This document shows, piece after piece, positions 38,795 through 49,600 of a stretch of DNA of 64,000 nt (position 1 is its first letter; the number at the start of each line of letters is the position of its first letter). Both the position numbers and the translations under genes were made by a program. The notes under the pieces are model-generated. The model was not told the DNA's origin. It worked only from the letters and a program-made list of their open reading frames with translations, and did no database searches. The stretch covers positions 104,388-168,387 of the forward strand of contig NZ_JASAOF010000012.1 of assembly GCF_029952525.1 (NCBI RefSeq). The letters are read 5' to 3'. The stretch comes from Saccharopolyspora ipomoeae (GTDB lineage Bacteria; Actinomycetota; Actinomycetes; Mycobacteriales; Pseudonocardiaceae).

Positions 38795-39289
38795 TCAGCG
38801 GAGGGTGAGGTCGTCCCGGTGGTGGACGTCGTTGATGTCCGACTCCGGGAGGGCCGCGAGGAGGTCCGCGACCCGGCCGTGGCCGGGGACGGTGGCGTCC
38901 GGGTCGATCGCCAGCCAGGGGATGAGGACCGTGGCTCTCGACGGGGTGCCCGGGTGCGGGAGGAGGAGATCGGGGTGGGTGCTGCGGACGTCGTCGACCG
39001 CGACGACGTCGACGTCGAGGGTGCGGGGACCCCAGCGCTGCTCGCGGACCCGTTCCGCCTGCTGTTCGAGAGCTTGGGCGCGGCGCAGCCAGTCCCACTC
39101 GTCGAGGTCCGGGGAGTCGGCGATGACGACCGCGTTGAGGAAGTCCGGCTGGTCCGTCACACCCCACGGGGCCGTCTCGTAGACCGGGGAGACCGCGACC
39201 AGCACGTCGGCGAGGCCCTCGACCGCGAGCCGCAAGTAGCTCAACCGGTCGCCGAGGTTCGACCCCAGCGACAGCACCGCCCTGCTCAC
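38795..39289 (-). CDS. folK: 2-amino-4-hydroxy-6-hydroxymethyldihydropteridine diphosphokinase
   Basis: FolK transfers pyrophosphate from ATP to the pterin alcohol, preparing it for FolP. The 164-residue protein begins [10 protein letters not shown] and keeps [17 protein letters not shown] and the metal-binding [12 protein letters not shown] with the conserved Asp pair. GTG at 39289 overlaps the folB stop by four bases. It is the last gene of folE-folP-folB-folK. Confidence 0.95.
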   Translation of the reverse strand: MSRAVLSLGSNLGDRLSYLRLAVEGLADVLVAVSPVYETAPWGVTDQPDFLNAVVIADSPDLDEWDWLRRAQALEQQAERVREQRWGPRTLDVDVVAVDDVRSTHPDLLLPHPGTPSRATVLIPWLAIDPDATVPGHGRVADLLAALPESDINDVHHRDDLTLR

Positions 39290-39675
39290 GCCGGCACCAC
39301 GTTCCCCCGCCCGCCCCGGCGGGAGCGGCGGATGGTGACCGCGACGTCGGCGAAGGCCAGCGGGATCGGCGCGTGCGGCTTGTGCAGCGTGACCTCGGTG
39401 CCGTAGGCCCGCTCGTCCTCCATCACCCGGTCGGCGATCTCGGCGGCGACCGTCTCGATGAGGTCCCGCGAGGGGCCGCCGACGATCCCGGCCGCCATCT
39501 CGGCGAGCTCGCCGTAGTGCAGCGTCTTGGTGAGGTCGTCGGTCGAGGCCGCGTCGGCCAGGTCGAGCCAGACCGTGATGTCGACCAGGAAGTCCTGGCC
39601 GTCCCGCTTCTCGTGGTCGAAGACGCCGTGGTTGCCGCGCACCGCGAGCCCGGTCAGCGTGATCCGATCAGCCAA
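39286..39675 (-). CDS. folB: Dihydroneopterin aldolase
   Basis: FolB cleaves dihydroneopterin to the hydroxymethylpterin used by FolK. The start is the rare TTG at 39675, which overlaps the last codons of folP by eight bases and follows GGGGGAG at normal spacing; no ATG or GTG in frame would keep the conserved N-terminus [17 protein letters not shown]. The 129-residue product has the glutamate and lysine region HYGELAEMA and [10 protein letters not shown] expected of the active site. Confidence 0.93.
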   Translation of the reverse strand: MADRITLTGLAVRGNHGVFDHEKRDGQDFLVDITVWLDLADAASTDDLTKTLHYGELAEMAAGIVGGPSRDLIETVAAEIADRVMEDERAYGTEVTLHKPHAPIPLAFADVAVTIRRSRRGGRGNVVPA

Positions 39676-40516
39676 GGCACTCTCCCCCGCTGCGCCAGGC
39701 GGCCGTGGTCGCGACCGCGTCCAGGGACCGCTGCACGTCGTGCACCCGCACGCCCCACGCGCCCCGGTCCGCGGACAGCGCGGAGACCACGGCGGTCGCC
39801 GTCTCCCTGCCGTCCGGCGGGCGCGGCGCACCGTCGTCGTCGGCCAGCAGCGCGCCCAGGAACCGCTTTCGGGAAGCCCCCACCAGAACGGGAAATCCCT
39901 GGTCGACGAGGCTGTCGAGGTTCTGCAGCAGCTGCCAGTCCTGCCTGCCGGTCTTGGCGAAGCCCAGACCCGGGTCGAGCACGATCGCCTCCTCGGCCAC
40001 GCCCGCGCGCACCGCCGCCTCGACCTGCCGCAGCAGCTCGTCGCGGACGTCGGTGACCACGTCGTCGTACTGGGCGAGCGCGTTCATGTTCTTGCTGTGA
40101 CCCCGCCAGTGCATCAGCACCCACGGCAGGCCGGTGTCGGCGGCGACGTGCGCCATCTCCGGGTCGGCGAGCCCGCCCGACACGTCGTTGATCACCGAGG
40201 CGCCCGCGCCCGCGGTCGCCGCGGCCACCTCGGCCCGCGTGGTGTCCACGCTGACCGGCACGCCCGCCGCGACCAGCTCCCGCACCACCGGCAGCACCCG
40301 CTCGATCTCGGTCGCGGCGTCCACCCGCTCCGAGCCTGGCCGGGTGGACTCGCCGCCGACGTCGACGATGTCGGCGCCCATCCGGTGCATCTCCACGCCG
40401 TGCGCGACCGCCGCCGCGCGGTCCAGGTAGCGCCCGCCGTCGGAGAACGAGTCCGGCGTGACGTTGAGGATGCCCATCACGGCGCAGCGCGCCGGGCAGG
40501 GCAGCTTGGCGTGCAT
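39668..40516 (-). CDS. folP: Dihydropteroate synthase
   Basis: FolP condenses p-aminobenzoate with the pterin pyrophosphate and is the target of sulfonamides. ATG at 40516 shares one base with the folE stop and gives 282 residues; an upstream extension lies in folE. The signatures [30 protein letters not shown] and [11 protein letters not shown] are intact, which makes it the active enzyme rather than the inactive FolP2 type of mycobacteria. Confidence 0.95.
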   Translation of the reverse strand: MHAKLPCPARCAVMGILNVTPDSFSDGGRYLDRAAAVAHGVEMHRMGADIVDVGGESTRPGSERVDAATEIERVLPVVRELVAAGVPVSVDTTRAEVAAATAGAGASVINDVSGGLADPEMAHVAADTGLPWVLMHWRGHSKNMNALAQYDDVVTDVRDELLRQVEAAVRAGVAEEAIVLDPGLGFAKTGRQDWQLLQNLDSLVDQGFPVLVGASRKRFLGALLADDDGAPRPPDGRETATAVVSALSADRGAWGVRVHDVQRSLDAVATTAAWRSGGECLG

Positions 40517-41151
40517 CAACGCCCCCTGATCAGGGCCAGCGCCTCGGAACGCGAGGACGCCGAGCTGCGGAAGATGCCGCGCACCGCCGACGTCGTGGTG
40601 GTCGATCCGGCCTTGCGCACACCGCGCATGCCCATGCACAGGTGCTCGGCGTCGATCACCACGATCACGCCGCGCGGCTCCAGCCTGCGCGCCAGCGCGT
40701 CGGCGACCTGCGACGTCAGCCGCTCCTGCACCTGCGGGCGCTTGGCGTAGAGATCGACCAGCCGAGCCAGCTTCGACAACCCGGTCACCCGCCCCTGCTC
40801 GTTCGGGATGTACCCGATGTGCGCGGTGCCGTGGAAGGGGAGCAAGTGGTGTTCACACTGTGAATACACCGGGATGTCCCGGACGAGGACGAGTTCCTCG
40901 TGCGCCTCGTCGAAGGTCTTGTCCAAGACCTCGTCCGGGTTGGTGTAGAGCCCCGCGAACAGCTCGCGGTAGGCGCGGGCGACGCGCTGCGGGGTTTCCC
41001 GCAGACCGTCGCGGTCGGGGTCCTCACCGGCTGCGATGAGCAGTTCCCGGATCGCGGCCTCGGCGCGGGCCTGGTCGAACTGGGGCATGTGAAAAGAGCC
41101 GTCGGGGCGGGAGTTGCCCGCCCCGATCGGCTCGTCGACCGCATTGGTCAC
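40516..41151 (-). CDS. folE: GTP cyclohydrolase I
   Basis: FolE opens GTP to dihydroneopterin triphosphate, the first step of folate synthesis. GTG at 41151 has GGAGGACAG upstream and gives 211 residues. The zinc ligands are seen in [12 protein letters not shown] (Cys, His) and [10 protein letters not shown] (Cys). [20 protein letters not shown] is the typical catalytic block. It lies 55 bases after ftsH and leads the fol operon. Confidence 0.95.
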   Translation of the reverse strand: MTNAVDEPIGAGNSRPDGSFHMPQFDQARAEAAIRELLIAAGEDPDRDGLRETPQRVARAYRELFAGLYTNPDEVLDKTFDEAHEELVLVRDIPVYSQCEHHLLPFHGTAHIGYIPNEQGRVTGLSKLARLVDLYAKRPQVQERLTSQVADALARRLEPRGVIVVIDAEHLCMGMRGVRKAGSTTTTSAVRGIFRSSASSRSEALALIRGR

Positions 41152-41206
41152 AGTTGCTGTCCTCCACTGGCTTCGCAGCGCCCGGCGGGCGCTGCGCCCG
41201 CCAGTA

Positions 41207-43504
41207 TCAGCGGCCGTTGTTGCCGCTGCCGTTCTCCCTGGCCGAATCCTGGCCCTCCGGCCGGTCGGATTGCGGTTCGCCCTGCTCCGAGGACTGCTGA
41301 CCGCGCTCCCAGGAAGGCGTCCAGTTGTAGTTCGAACCGGACGGGTTGGTCGCCGGGGTCCATCCAGGAGGAGCACCGTAGTTCGGCGGCACCGCGGAGG
41401 GAACCTGCTGACCGGACTGCGGCTGCTGGATCTGCACCGTGCCCTGGTTCGCCCCGGCGCCCGCCGGGGTCTGCTCCTGGGCCGGGGTCTGCTCCTGAAC
41501 CGGGGTGCCGTTCTGCTCGGCACCGGTGGCCTGGGCGGACGGCGCCGGGGTCGGCTCCTCCACGACCGGGGGCCACGGCTCGCCGCGCTCCTTGGCCAGC
41601 TCACCCGGGGTCTTGATCGGCGGCTTCTCCGACGGGGTGCGCCCGCCGAAGTCGTTGAACGCGGTGATCCGCGGCCGCTTCTCCACCCGCGAGAAGATCC
41701 GCTCCAGGTCCTTGCGGTTGAGCGTCTCCTTATCGATGAGCTCCAGCACGAGGTCGTCGAGGACGTCGCGGTAGGTGTTGAGCACCTCCCACGCCTCGGT
41801 GTGCGCGGCCTCGATGAGTCGGCGCACCTCCTCGTCGATCTCGTGCGCGACCTCCAGCGAGTAGTTCGGCTGCTGACCGGCGGTGCGGCCCAGGAACGGG
41901 TCGCCCTCCTCCTTGCCGTACTTGACGGCGCCGAGGCGAGCGGTCATGCCGTACTCGGTGACCATCGCGCGAGCGATCTTGGTGGCCTGCTCGATGTCGC
42001 TGGAGGCGCCGGTGGTCGGCTCGTGGAACACGAGCTCCTCGGCGGAGCGGCCACCCAGCGCGAACACCAGGCGACCGATCATCTCCGAGCGGGTCATCAT
42101 GTCCTTGTCGTCCTCGGGGACGACGAGCGCGTGACCACCGGTGCGGCCGCGCGGCAGGATCGTGAGCTTGTAGACCGGCTCCAGGTCGGGCATCGCCCAC
42201 GCGGCCAGGGCGTGTCCGCCCTCGTGGTAGGCGGTGATCTTCTTGTCCCGCTCCGAGATGATCTTGCTCTTGCGGCGCGGGCCGCCGACGACGCGGTCCA
42301 CCGCCTCCTCCATCGCGGAGGCGTTGATCAGCTGGCCGTTCTCGCGGGCGGTGAGCAGCGCGGCCTCGTTGACCACGTTCTCCAGGTCCGCGCCGGAGAA
42401 GCCGACCGTGCGCTTGGCCAGGCCGTCCATGTCGACGTCCTGCGCGAGCGGCTTGCCCTTGGAGTGCACGCCCAGGATCGCCTTGCGGCCCCGCAGGTCC
42501 GGTGCCGAGACCGGGATCTGGCGGTCGAAGCGGCCGGGGCGCAGCAGCGCCGGGTCCAGGATGTCCGGGCGGTTGGTGGCGGCGATCAGGATGATGCCGC
42601 CGCGCGAGTCGAAGCCGTCCATCTCGACGAGCAGCTGGTTCAGCGTCTGCTCGCGCTCGTCGTGACCACCGCCGAGACCGGCGCCGCGCTGGCGGCCGAC
42701 CGCGTCGATCTCGTCGACGAAGATGATGCAGGGCGCGTTCTGCTTGGCCTGCTCGAACAGGTCGCGGACGCGGGAGGCACCGACACCGACGAACATCTCG
42801 ACGAAGTCCGAACCGGAGATCGAGTAGAACGGCACCCCGGCCTCGCCGGCGACCGCGCGGGCCAGCAGCGTCTTACCGGTACCGGGCGGGCCGTAGAGCA
42901 GCACGCCCTTGGGGATCTTCGCGCCCAGGGCCTGGTAGCGGCCCGGGTTCTGCAGGAAGTCCTTGATCTCGTGCAGCTCCTCGACGGCCTCATCGGCGCC
43001 GGCGACGTCGCCGAAGAGCGTCTTGGGCATGTCCTTGGTGAGCTGCTTGGCCTTGGACTTGCCGAAGTTCAGGACGCGGTTCCCGCCGCCCTGGACGTTG
43101 TTCATCATCCACATCAGCAGCAGCACGAGCAGGCCGATGGGCACGAGGTAGAACAGCATCTGCACCCAGAACGAGTCCTGGGTGACCTTGGTGTTCCAGG
43201 TCGGCACGTGAGCGTTGCGGATCTCGCCGACGACCTGCTCGGTGGAGCCGGCCGGGTAGTTCGCGATCAGCTGATTGCTGCCCTGGAAGTTCTGGCCGTC
43301 GTTGAGGGTCAGCCGGACCCGCTGCTCCTTGTCCTCGATGGTCGCTTCCTTGACCTTGCCCTGGGCGATCTGTTCCAGGGCTTGCGAGGTGGAGACTTCG
43401 CGGTAGGCGCGAGTCTCGTCGAAGAGCACGCTGAAGGCGTAGACCAACAGGAACGCTGTCAGGATCCACAGCAGCGGGTTGCGGAGCAGGCGCTTTCGGT
43501 CCAT
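41207..43504 (-). CDS. ftsH: ATP-dependent zinc metalloprotease FtsH
   Basis: FtsH is a membrane-bound AAA+ protease that removes damaged membrane proteins and short-lived regulators. The 765-residue protein has two transmembrane helices (about 9-27 and 112-132) around a small outer domain. The AAA module follows with [21 protein letters not shown] and the SRH. The zinc site is His427, Glu428 and His431 (HEGGH). The last 130 residues are a disordered Pro/Gln/Glu-rich tail with repeated QEQTPA units, longer than in E. coli but usual in actinobacteria. Confidence 0.97.
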   Translation of the reverse strand: MDRKRLLRNPLLWILTAFLLVYAFSVLFDETRAYREVSTSQALEQIAQGKVKEATIEDKEQRVRLTLNDGQNFQGSNQLIANYPAGSTEQVVGEIRNAHVPTWNTKVTQDSFWVQMLFYLVPIGLLVLLLMWMMNNVQGGGNRVLNFGKSKAKQLTKDMPKTLFGDVAGADEAVEELHEIKDFLQNPGRYQALGAKIPKGVLLYGPPGTGKTLLARAVAGEAGVPFYSISGSDFVEMFVGVGASRVRDLFEQAKQNAPCIIFVDEIDAVGRQRGAGLGGGHDEREQTLNQLLVEMDGFDSRGGIILIAATNRPDILDPALLRPGRFDRQIPVSAPDLRGRKAILGVHSKGKPLAQDVDMDGLAKRTVGFSGADLENVVNEAALLTARENGQLINASAMEEAVDRVVGGPRRKSKIISERDKKITAYHEGGHALAAWAMPDLEPVYKLTILPRGRTGGHALVVPEDDKDMMTRSEMIGRLVFALGGRSAEELVFHEPTTGASSDIEQATKIARAMVTEYGMTARLGAVKYGKEEGDPFLGRTAGQQPNYSLEVAHEIDEEVRRLIEAAHTEAWEVLNTYRDVLDDLVLELIDKETLNRKDLERIFSRVEKRPRITAFNDFGGRTPSEKPPIKTPGELAKERGEPWPPVVEEPTPAPSAQATGAEQNGTPVQEQTPAQEQTPAGAGANQGTVQIQQPQSGQQVPSAVPPNYGAPPGWTPATNPSGSNYNWTPSWERGQQSSEQGEPQSDRPEGQDSARENGSGNNGR

Positions 43505-43705
43505 TCACTTGCGGCCGACGGGCGGCCTCGACCCTCCCTGACTGTTACTTCGGGTGACGACCCCTGATGCGGACACCCGCCGTCAACCCCTTCAGACCAG
43601 CGTACCGGCCGATGCGCGCGCACGACCATGCCGCGCCCAGCACAGGGCGCCCAGATTACTAGGACCGCCCCGCCTCACGTGGGCGGGACGATCCTGCACC
43701 GAGCA

Positions 43706-44257
43706 TCACACGCCCGAGGTGTACACCTTCGGATCGAGAGTGCCGATGTAGGGCAGATCACGATAGCGCTCTGCGTAGTCGAGACCGTAGCCGACGACGA
43801 ACTCGTTCGGGATGTCGAATCCGACGTAGCGCACCGGCACGTCCACCTGCACCGCGTCCGGCTTGCGCAGCAGCGTGCAGACCTCCAGCGAGGCGGGGTT
43901 GCGCGCGTTGAGGTTCTTGAGCAGCCACGACAGCGTCAGGCCCGAGTCGATGATGTCCTCGACGATCACCACGTGCTTGCCCGCGATGTCGCGGTCGAGG
44001 TCCTTGAGGATCCGCACCACACCGGACGACGAGGTCGACGAGCCGTACGAGCTGACCGCCATGAACTCCAGCTGCGCGGGCTGCGGGAGCGCCCTGGCGA
44101 AGTCGGTCATGAACATGACCGCGCCCTTGAGCACTCCGACCAGCAGCAGATCACCGCCCTGCCGGTAGTCCTCGTCGACCTGCTTGGCCAGCTCCGCGAC
44201 CTTGTCCTTGATCTGCTGCTCGGTGATGAGCACAGAAGCGATATCGCCGTCGTACAC
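43706..44257 (-). CDS. hpt: Hypoxanthine phosphoribosyltransferase
   Basis: Hpt salvages hypoxanthine and guanine with PRPP. The 183-residue protein has the PRPP loop [18 protein letters not shown] and the purine-binding [30 protein letters not shown] segments. The GTG start is preceded by AGGGGAAG. It lies between tilS and ftsH, a pairing conserved from Bacillus to mycobacteria. A CCCGCC/GGCGGG hairpin at 43669-43687 may terminate it. Confidence 0.95.
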   Translation of the reverse strand: MYDGDIASVLITEQQIKDKVAELAKQVDEDYRQGGDLLLVGVLKGAVMFMTDFARALPQPAQLEFMAVSSYGSSTSSSGVVRILKDLDRDIAGKHVVIVEDIIDSGLTLSWLLKNLNARNPASLEVCTLLRKPDAVQVDVPVRYVGFDIPNEFVVGYGLDYAERYRDLPYIGTLDPKVYTSGV

Positions 44258-44333
44258 GGCTCGGCTTCCCCTCTTGTCGGATCAACAATTCCCCAAGCCG
44301 GAGACCCGCCCCGACGTTCGTGCCGGTGCACCG

Positions 44334-45320
44334 TCAGCCATTCGGCGGCTTGCGGTCCGCCGTCTCCACCCGCAGCCTGCCATGCGCCCGGCGCAGCACA
44401 AAGTCGCCCGGCAGCGCAGGGCCGCCCTGCCCGCGCCAGTCGGCGATGAGCGCATCGGCCGAGCGCAGGTGGGAATCGGTCATTTCGGGCACGCCTTCGG
44501 CGGTGAGCCACTCCCGCAGCACCCGCCGCCGCACGGCCGCCGGCAGCAGCCGGAGCTCGGCGCAGTCGAGGCCGTGATCGGCGCGGACGCGGGACAGCTC
44601 GGCGGCCGCGACCTCCTCCAGCGCGTCGGAGTCCTCCCGCAGCTGGCGAGCGGTGCGGGCCAGCGCTTCGGCGACGCCGCCCTGCAGCACCTCCTCCAGC
44701 AGCGGCAGCACCTCTGTGCGCAACCGCACACGCGTGAACCGGGGGTCGGCGTTGTGCGGGTCCTGCCAGGGTTCGAGGCCCTGGGCGCGGCAGGCGGCTT
44801 CGGTGGTGGCGCGCCGGACGCCCAGGAACGGGCGGGCCCACGGCGGGTCCAGCGGGCGCATCCCGGCGATCGAGCGCGAGCCCGAGCCTCGGCCCAGCCC
44901 CAGCAGCACCGTCTCCGCCTGGTCGTCGAGGGTGTGGCCGAGCAGCACCGGGGCGCCGCTCGGGCGCTCGGCCCGCAGCGCCGTGTAGCGGGCCTTGCGG
45001 GCGGCGGCCTCCAGACCGCCCATCCCGTCGACGGCGACCTCCACGACCTGCGCGGACATCCCGATCCGGGCCAGCTGCTCGACGGCGCGTTCCGCGATCG
45101 CGCCGGAGCCCACCTGCAGGCCGTGATCGACCACGATCGCCTGGGCGGGGACCCCGAGGCGCCGGGCGACGTGCGCGGCGGCGGCCGCGAGCGCCAGCGA
45201 GTCCGCGCCGCCGGAGCAGGCCACGACCAGCGGTGATCCCCGGAACGGCGCCGCCTCGGGGGACTCCAGCAGCCGCCGCACGGCGGTTCGGGTCTCGCTC
45301 ACGGCGGGCTCGGGAGGCAT
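44334..45320 (-). CDS. tilS: tRNA(Ile)-lysidine synthetase
   Basis: TilS converts C34 of the CAU-anticodon tRNA-Ile to lysidine, so that it reads AUA. The 328-residue protein opens with the PP-loop ACSGGADSLALA and keeps LGHTLDDQAETVLLGL and RPFLGVRR. The C-terminal domain is short, as in other actinobacteria. ATG at 45320 is chosen because it starts just before the core; the frame continues upstream into another gene. It follows the metallopeptidase gene by 50 bases. Confidence 0.94.
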   Translation of the reverse strand: MPPEPAVSETRTAVRRLLESPEAAPFRGSPLVVACSGGADSLALAAAAAHVARRLGVPAQAIVVDHGLQVGSGAIAERAVEQLARIGMSAQVVEVAVDGMGGLEAAARKARYTALRAERPSGAPVLLGHTLDDQAETVLLGLGRGSGSRSIAGMRPLDPPWARPFLGVRRATTEAACRAQGLEPWQDPHNADPRFTRVRLRTEVLPLLEEVLQGGVAEALARTARQLREDSDALEEVAAAELSRVRADHGLDCAELRLLPAAVRRRVLREWLTAEGVPEMTDSHLRSADALIADWRGQGGPALPGDFVLRRAHGRLRVETADRKPPNG

Positions 45321-45370
45321 CCCCCGATTGTCCCCGCCCGCCGGGAACCCGCTCGTCCCGGCCGCTGCGG

Positions 45371-46462
45371 TCAGCCGTGGACCCGGCGGATCCAGGCGTC
45401 CGGGTCGGTGATCTCCGACCTGGTCGGGAGGTTGTCCGGATGCGCCCAGACGGCGTTGAAGCCGGACATGCCGACCCGGTCGACGACGTGGTCGGTGAAG
45501 GCCGCGCCCTGCGCGTACTGGCGGATCTTGGCGTCCACCCCCAGCAGGCTGCGCAGGATGCGGTCCAGAACGCCGCCGCCCGCGCGGCGCTCGGTGAAGC
45601 GGCGGCGGATCGTGCCGACGCTGGGCACGACCTGCGGGCCGACCGCGTCCATCACGTGATCGGCGTGGCCCTCCAGCAGCGTGGAGATGGCGATGATCCG
45701 GTCCAGCGCGGCCCGCTGCTCCGGCGACTGCAGCAGCTCCAGGAGCCCGACCACGCCCGGGCTGGAGTCGGCGCGGCGGGCCGTGCGGGCCTCGCGGATC
45801 ACGTTCGGCAACCGGGTCAGCAGCTCGCCGGTACCGCCCTCCATCTGCGTCAGCAGCTCCCCGAGGCCGGCGGCGAAGTGCTCCCGCAGCCACGGCACGG
45901 CGTTGAACTGCAACCGGTGCGTCGACTCGTGCAGGCAGACCCACATCAGGAAGTCGTCGGCAGGCACGCCCAGCGACTGCTGCGCGGCCACGATGTTCGG
46001 CGCGACCAGCAGCAACCGCCCGCGCTGGCCCTCCACCCCGGACTCGCCGTAGGGGTCGAACTGGCCCAGCACCTTGCCGCCCAGGTAGGCCAGAACGACA
46101 CCGGCCTGCACCCCGGCGCTGCGCGCGCTGACCTCCCCCAGCAGGTCACCGCCGCGCAGCGCCTGCGAATCCACGGTGGCCAGGGCGGCGCTGGTCATCT
46201 CGGACAGGCCGAAGGCGGCACCGCGCACCCAGTCGGGCCGGTCCACCACGTCGCCCTCGGCGATCGGCAGGTCCAGGCCCAGACCGGTCCGCTCGCGCAC
46301 GTGCGACTCGGCCTCGGCGCTGAACCGGCGCAGCGAGCGCACGGCCCGCGCGGCCTCGGCCTTGGGCACCTCGGGTCCCGGCTTCATCAACCGCACCGCG
46401 GTGCCCACGGCGACGTTCCAGTCCAGCGTCCGGGGCGCCTCGACGGCGGAAGTGGCGTTCAC
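45371..46462 (-). CDS. Zinc-dependent metallopeptidase of the DUF2342 family (Rv3626c-like)
   Basis: The 363-residue protein has the family zinc motif LHESTHRLQF (HExxH) near residue 185 and the preceding VAPNIVAAQQSLGVPADDF block. No signal peptide is seen, so it is probably cytoplasmic. Structures of relatives show a zincin fold with an unknown substrate. Position between dacB-like and tilS genes is that of Rv3626c. GTG at 46462 is the first start that keeps the family N-terminus. Confidence 0.88.
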   Translation of the reverse strand: MNATSAVEAPRTLDWNVAVGTAVRLMKPGPEVPKAEAARAVRSLRRFSAEAESHVRERTGLGLDLPIAEGDVVDRPDWVRGAAFGLSEMTSAALATVDSQALRGGDLLGEVSARSAGVQAGVVLAYLGGKVLGQFDPYGESGVEGQRGRLLLVAPNIVAAQQSLGVPADDFLMWVCLHESTHRLQFNAVPWLREHFAAGLGELLTQMEGGTGELLTRLPNVIREARTARRADSSPGVVGLLELLQSPEQRAALDRIIAISTLLEGHADHVMDAVGPQVVPSVGTIRRRFTERRAGGGVLDRILRSLLGVDAKIRQYAQGAAFTDHVVDRVGMSGFNAVWAHPDNLPTRSEITDPDAWIRRVHG

Positions 46463-46547
46463 CTCACCGACCGTACCCGCCGGAACGCGCCCCGGACATC
46501 AGGCTTTCGTGCTGTGACCAGGTGTTAGGAACCAACGGGACTCACCG

Positions 46548-46614
46548 TGCGCGGCGGTGCGGGTGGCGGAGCAGCTCGCTCGGGTGTGGAGAACGCCGCT
46601 CCGCCGCACGCCCC
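46548..46614 (+). repeat. Family C repeat, short copy C6
   Basis: The boundary GGCGGTGCGGGTGGCGGAGC is followed by a short spacer. GCTCCGCCGCAC then folds back on GTGCGG..GGCGGAGC, giving an eight-pair stem plus extension. It abuts the stop codon of the dacB-like gene, the same placement as C1 and C2. Confidence 0.7.
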
Positions 46615-49600
46615 CTAACGGCATCCGCAGCCGCGGAGGGCGTCGGCGAGCTGGTCCAGTGCCGGGCGCGCCTGCGAGGAGCTGGTGCCGTTGGACATCA
46701 TCGCGAACACCAGCAGCCTGCCGTCCTGGGTGACGACCGAACCGGCGAGGCTGTTGGCGCCGTCGAGCGTGCCCGTCTTGGCGCGCACCCAGCCCTGGCC
46801 GGGGCTGTCCTGGTACCGGTCGGCGAGGCTGCCGCTGCCGCCCGCGACGGGCATGCCAGGCAGGAGGTCCCGCAGCTTCGCGGAGGACTCCGGCAGCACG
46901 CCGTCCGGCCCGGGCGGGGCGGTCGCCTTGTGCAGCAGCTGCCCGAGCAGCTGCGGCGTGATCCGGTCGTCCAGCGACAACCCGCTGCCGTCGGCCATCG
47001 CGGTGCCGCTGACGTCGAGGCCGTTGCGCTGCAGCACCTCGCGGACCGCCTGGGTGCCGCCCGCGAACGACGGCTCCTTCCCGGTGGCGATGGCGACCTC
47101 GCGGGTCAGCGCCTCGGCCAGCACGTTGTCGGAGTGCTGCAGCACGTTCTCCACCAGCTCCGACACCGGGGCCGACTGCACCTGGCCCAGGACCTGCGCG
47201 TTCGCCGGGGCGTTGCCGGGCGCTGCGCTCGCGGCGCCGAGCCGCTTCGCGAGCTCCTGACCGGCCTGCAGCGCGGGCGTCTGGGTGCGCGGGCTGTAGT
47301 CCACCGTCGGGTCGGCCCGGCCGCCGTCGAGCATCACCGGTTCCATCGGCGCGTAGAACCCGGCCGCCACGTCCTCCGGCAGCCAGCCCGGCGCCGCCGA
47401 CGGACCCCGGTAGCGGCTGGTGTCGACCAGGACGGTGCTCACCGAACCGCCGGAGGCGGCCTTGACCTGCGCGACCAGGTCGTCGAGCTTCGCCGCGCCC
47501 CGGTACACCGACTCCCGATCGCCGGACAGCGCCGACAGCGTCGGGTCACCGCCGCCGACCAGCACCACAGTGCCCGGCTGACTGCCGCGCACCACCTTCG
47601 TCGTCAGCCGCGCGTCGTGGTCGAGGGTGAGCAGCGCGGCGCTCATCGCCAGCAGCTTGCCCGTCGAGGCCGGCATCAGCGGCTGGCCCGGGTTCTGCTG
47701 CCAGAGCACGTTGCCGGTTCGGGCGTCCATGACGATGCCGCCGAGCGTGCCCAGCGCCGGGTTCGCGGCCGGACCGGCCAGCGCGGCGCTGATCCCCGAC
47801 TGCGCGGGCGTCGGCGCGTTCTGGCCCAGCGGGGTGATCTTCGGGTCGAGGCGGACCGGCGCGGGCGGGTCGGCGATCTGGGTCTTGCTCAGCAACGACG
47901 GACCGAACGCCGCGGCCGCGCCCAGCAGCACGACCAGGCCGATCGCGAGGCCGATCAGCGGCCCGCGGCCCCTGCGTCCGGTCTTCGCCCTCTCCGGCTG
48001 GAACGGGATGTGCTGCGGCACGGCCCGCGAGGCGACCGGGTCGGTCGTGTCCTCCGGCTGGTGCGGCGCGGACAGCCCCGCGAAGTCCTCCGGACTCGCG
48101 TAGGCCTGCGGGGCCTGGTGCCCCTGCGCGAGCGGTGCCTGCGGGTTCGGCGGCGCGAGGCCGACCGTTGGGTCGGCCTGCGGCACCGACAGCCCGGCGA
48201 AGTCGGACGCCGAGGCGGTGCGCGGCTCGTCGAAGTCGATCCGGTCGATCCACTGGGTGCGCTCGGCGGGTGCCTCCGAGGGCGCGGACTCGCGCAGCTG
48301 CTTGAGGTCGATCCGGGTCGTCTGCTCGGCAGCCGACTCCGGCGGCTCCTCCTTCTTCCCGTCCGGCTTCTTCTTCCCGTCAGGCTTCGCCAGCGCGGCG
48401 TCGAGGTCCGCCCGCGAGATCCGCTGGGTCCGCTCAGCGGCCTCCTCCTCGGGCTCCCCCGCGCCGGACCCGGTCTCGGATTCGGCCTGAACCTCGGGCT
48501 CGGAGTCGCTCGCGGTCTTCGGCTCGTCGTCGACGACGAGCCGCATCACCTGCGTCTGCTCAGCGGGCCACTCCGGTTCCACCGGCGTCCCGGCAGCGGG
48601 CGTCTCGTCCTCGTCCGCCTCCGACTCGGACGACGCCTCAGACTCGGAATCCGTCTCGGACTCGGTTGCGAGGACCGGGGAAGTTTTCATGAGAACTTCC
48701 CCACCCGAGGACCCTCGATCGGAGGACTCCTCCTCCTCGGCAGATCCCCCCTGATCAGAAGGATCCTCCTGGTCAGAAGACTCCATCCCCGGGGACTCCC
48801 GGTCAGAAGATTCCTCCGGAACCGAGGACTCGTCCTGATCGGGTGACTTCTGATCCGTGGTGGGGGTGGGGGAAGTTTTCATGAAAACTTCGCCGTCACC
48901 AGAAGACTCCTGCTCCGGGGAGTCCTCCTGGTCCTCGGTGTCGGTGCCCTGTTCGGTCGCGGGCTGCTCCGAGCCGTCCTCGGAGTCCGGGGACTCGGGC
49001 TTCTCGCTCTCAGGCTTCTCGGTCTCGGGTGCGGGGGCGTCTTCGTCCTTGTCGGGGAAGGCGGCCTCGGGCTCTGTCGAGGTGTCCTCGTCCGCGTCCT
49101 TCGAGTCCGTCGAATCCGCGTCCGTCGCGTCCTTCGAGTCCCCGTCCTTCGAGTTGGGCGCCTTCGGCTCGTCCGACTCGGACTTGTCTTCGGAGGAGTC
49201 TTCGGCGGGCTGCTCGTCCTCGTCGCCCGCGTCGGAATCAGCGGAGCCGGTCTCGTCGGAGGTGGAGTCGGTCTCGGTAGTGGCGGGCTCTGCTGCGTTC
49301 GCGTCCTCGGCCGGTTCCTCCGGGGTGGTGTCCTCCTCGCCAGACTCCTGCTGAGGACCTTCCTGATCTGCGGTTTCCGGCTCCGGCTTCGCTTCGGCGC
49401 TCTCGGCCGAGCCATCCGAGGTCGAGTCGTCCGAGGAGGGCTCGGTGAGCTTCTGCGTCTGGGCCGTGGCGCTCCGCACCGCGGACCTGGCGAGCTTCAC
49501 CGTGCTCGACACCCCATCGCCGGACTCGCCATCGCTCCCGGATTCGCCGTCGCTGCCCGGGGCCCCGTCGTTCCTCGGAGCCCCGTCGTTCCCGGAGGCG

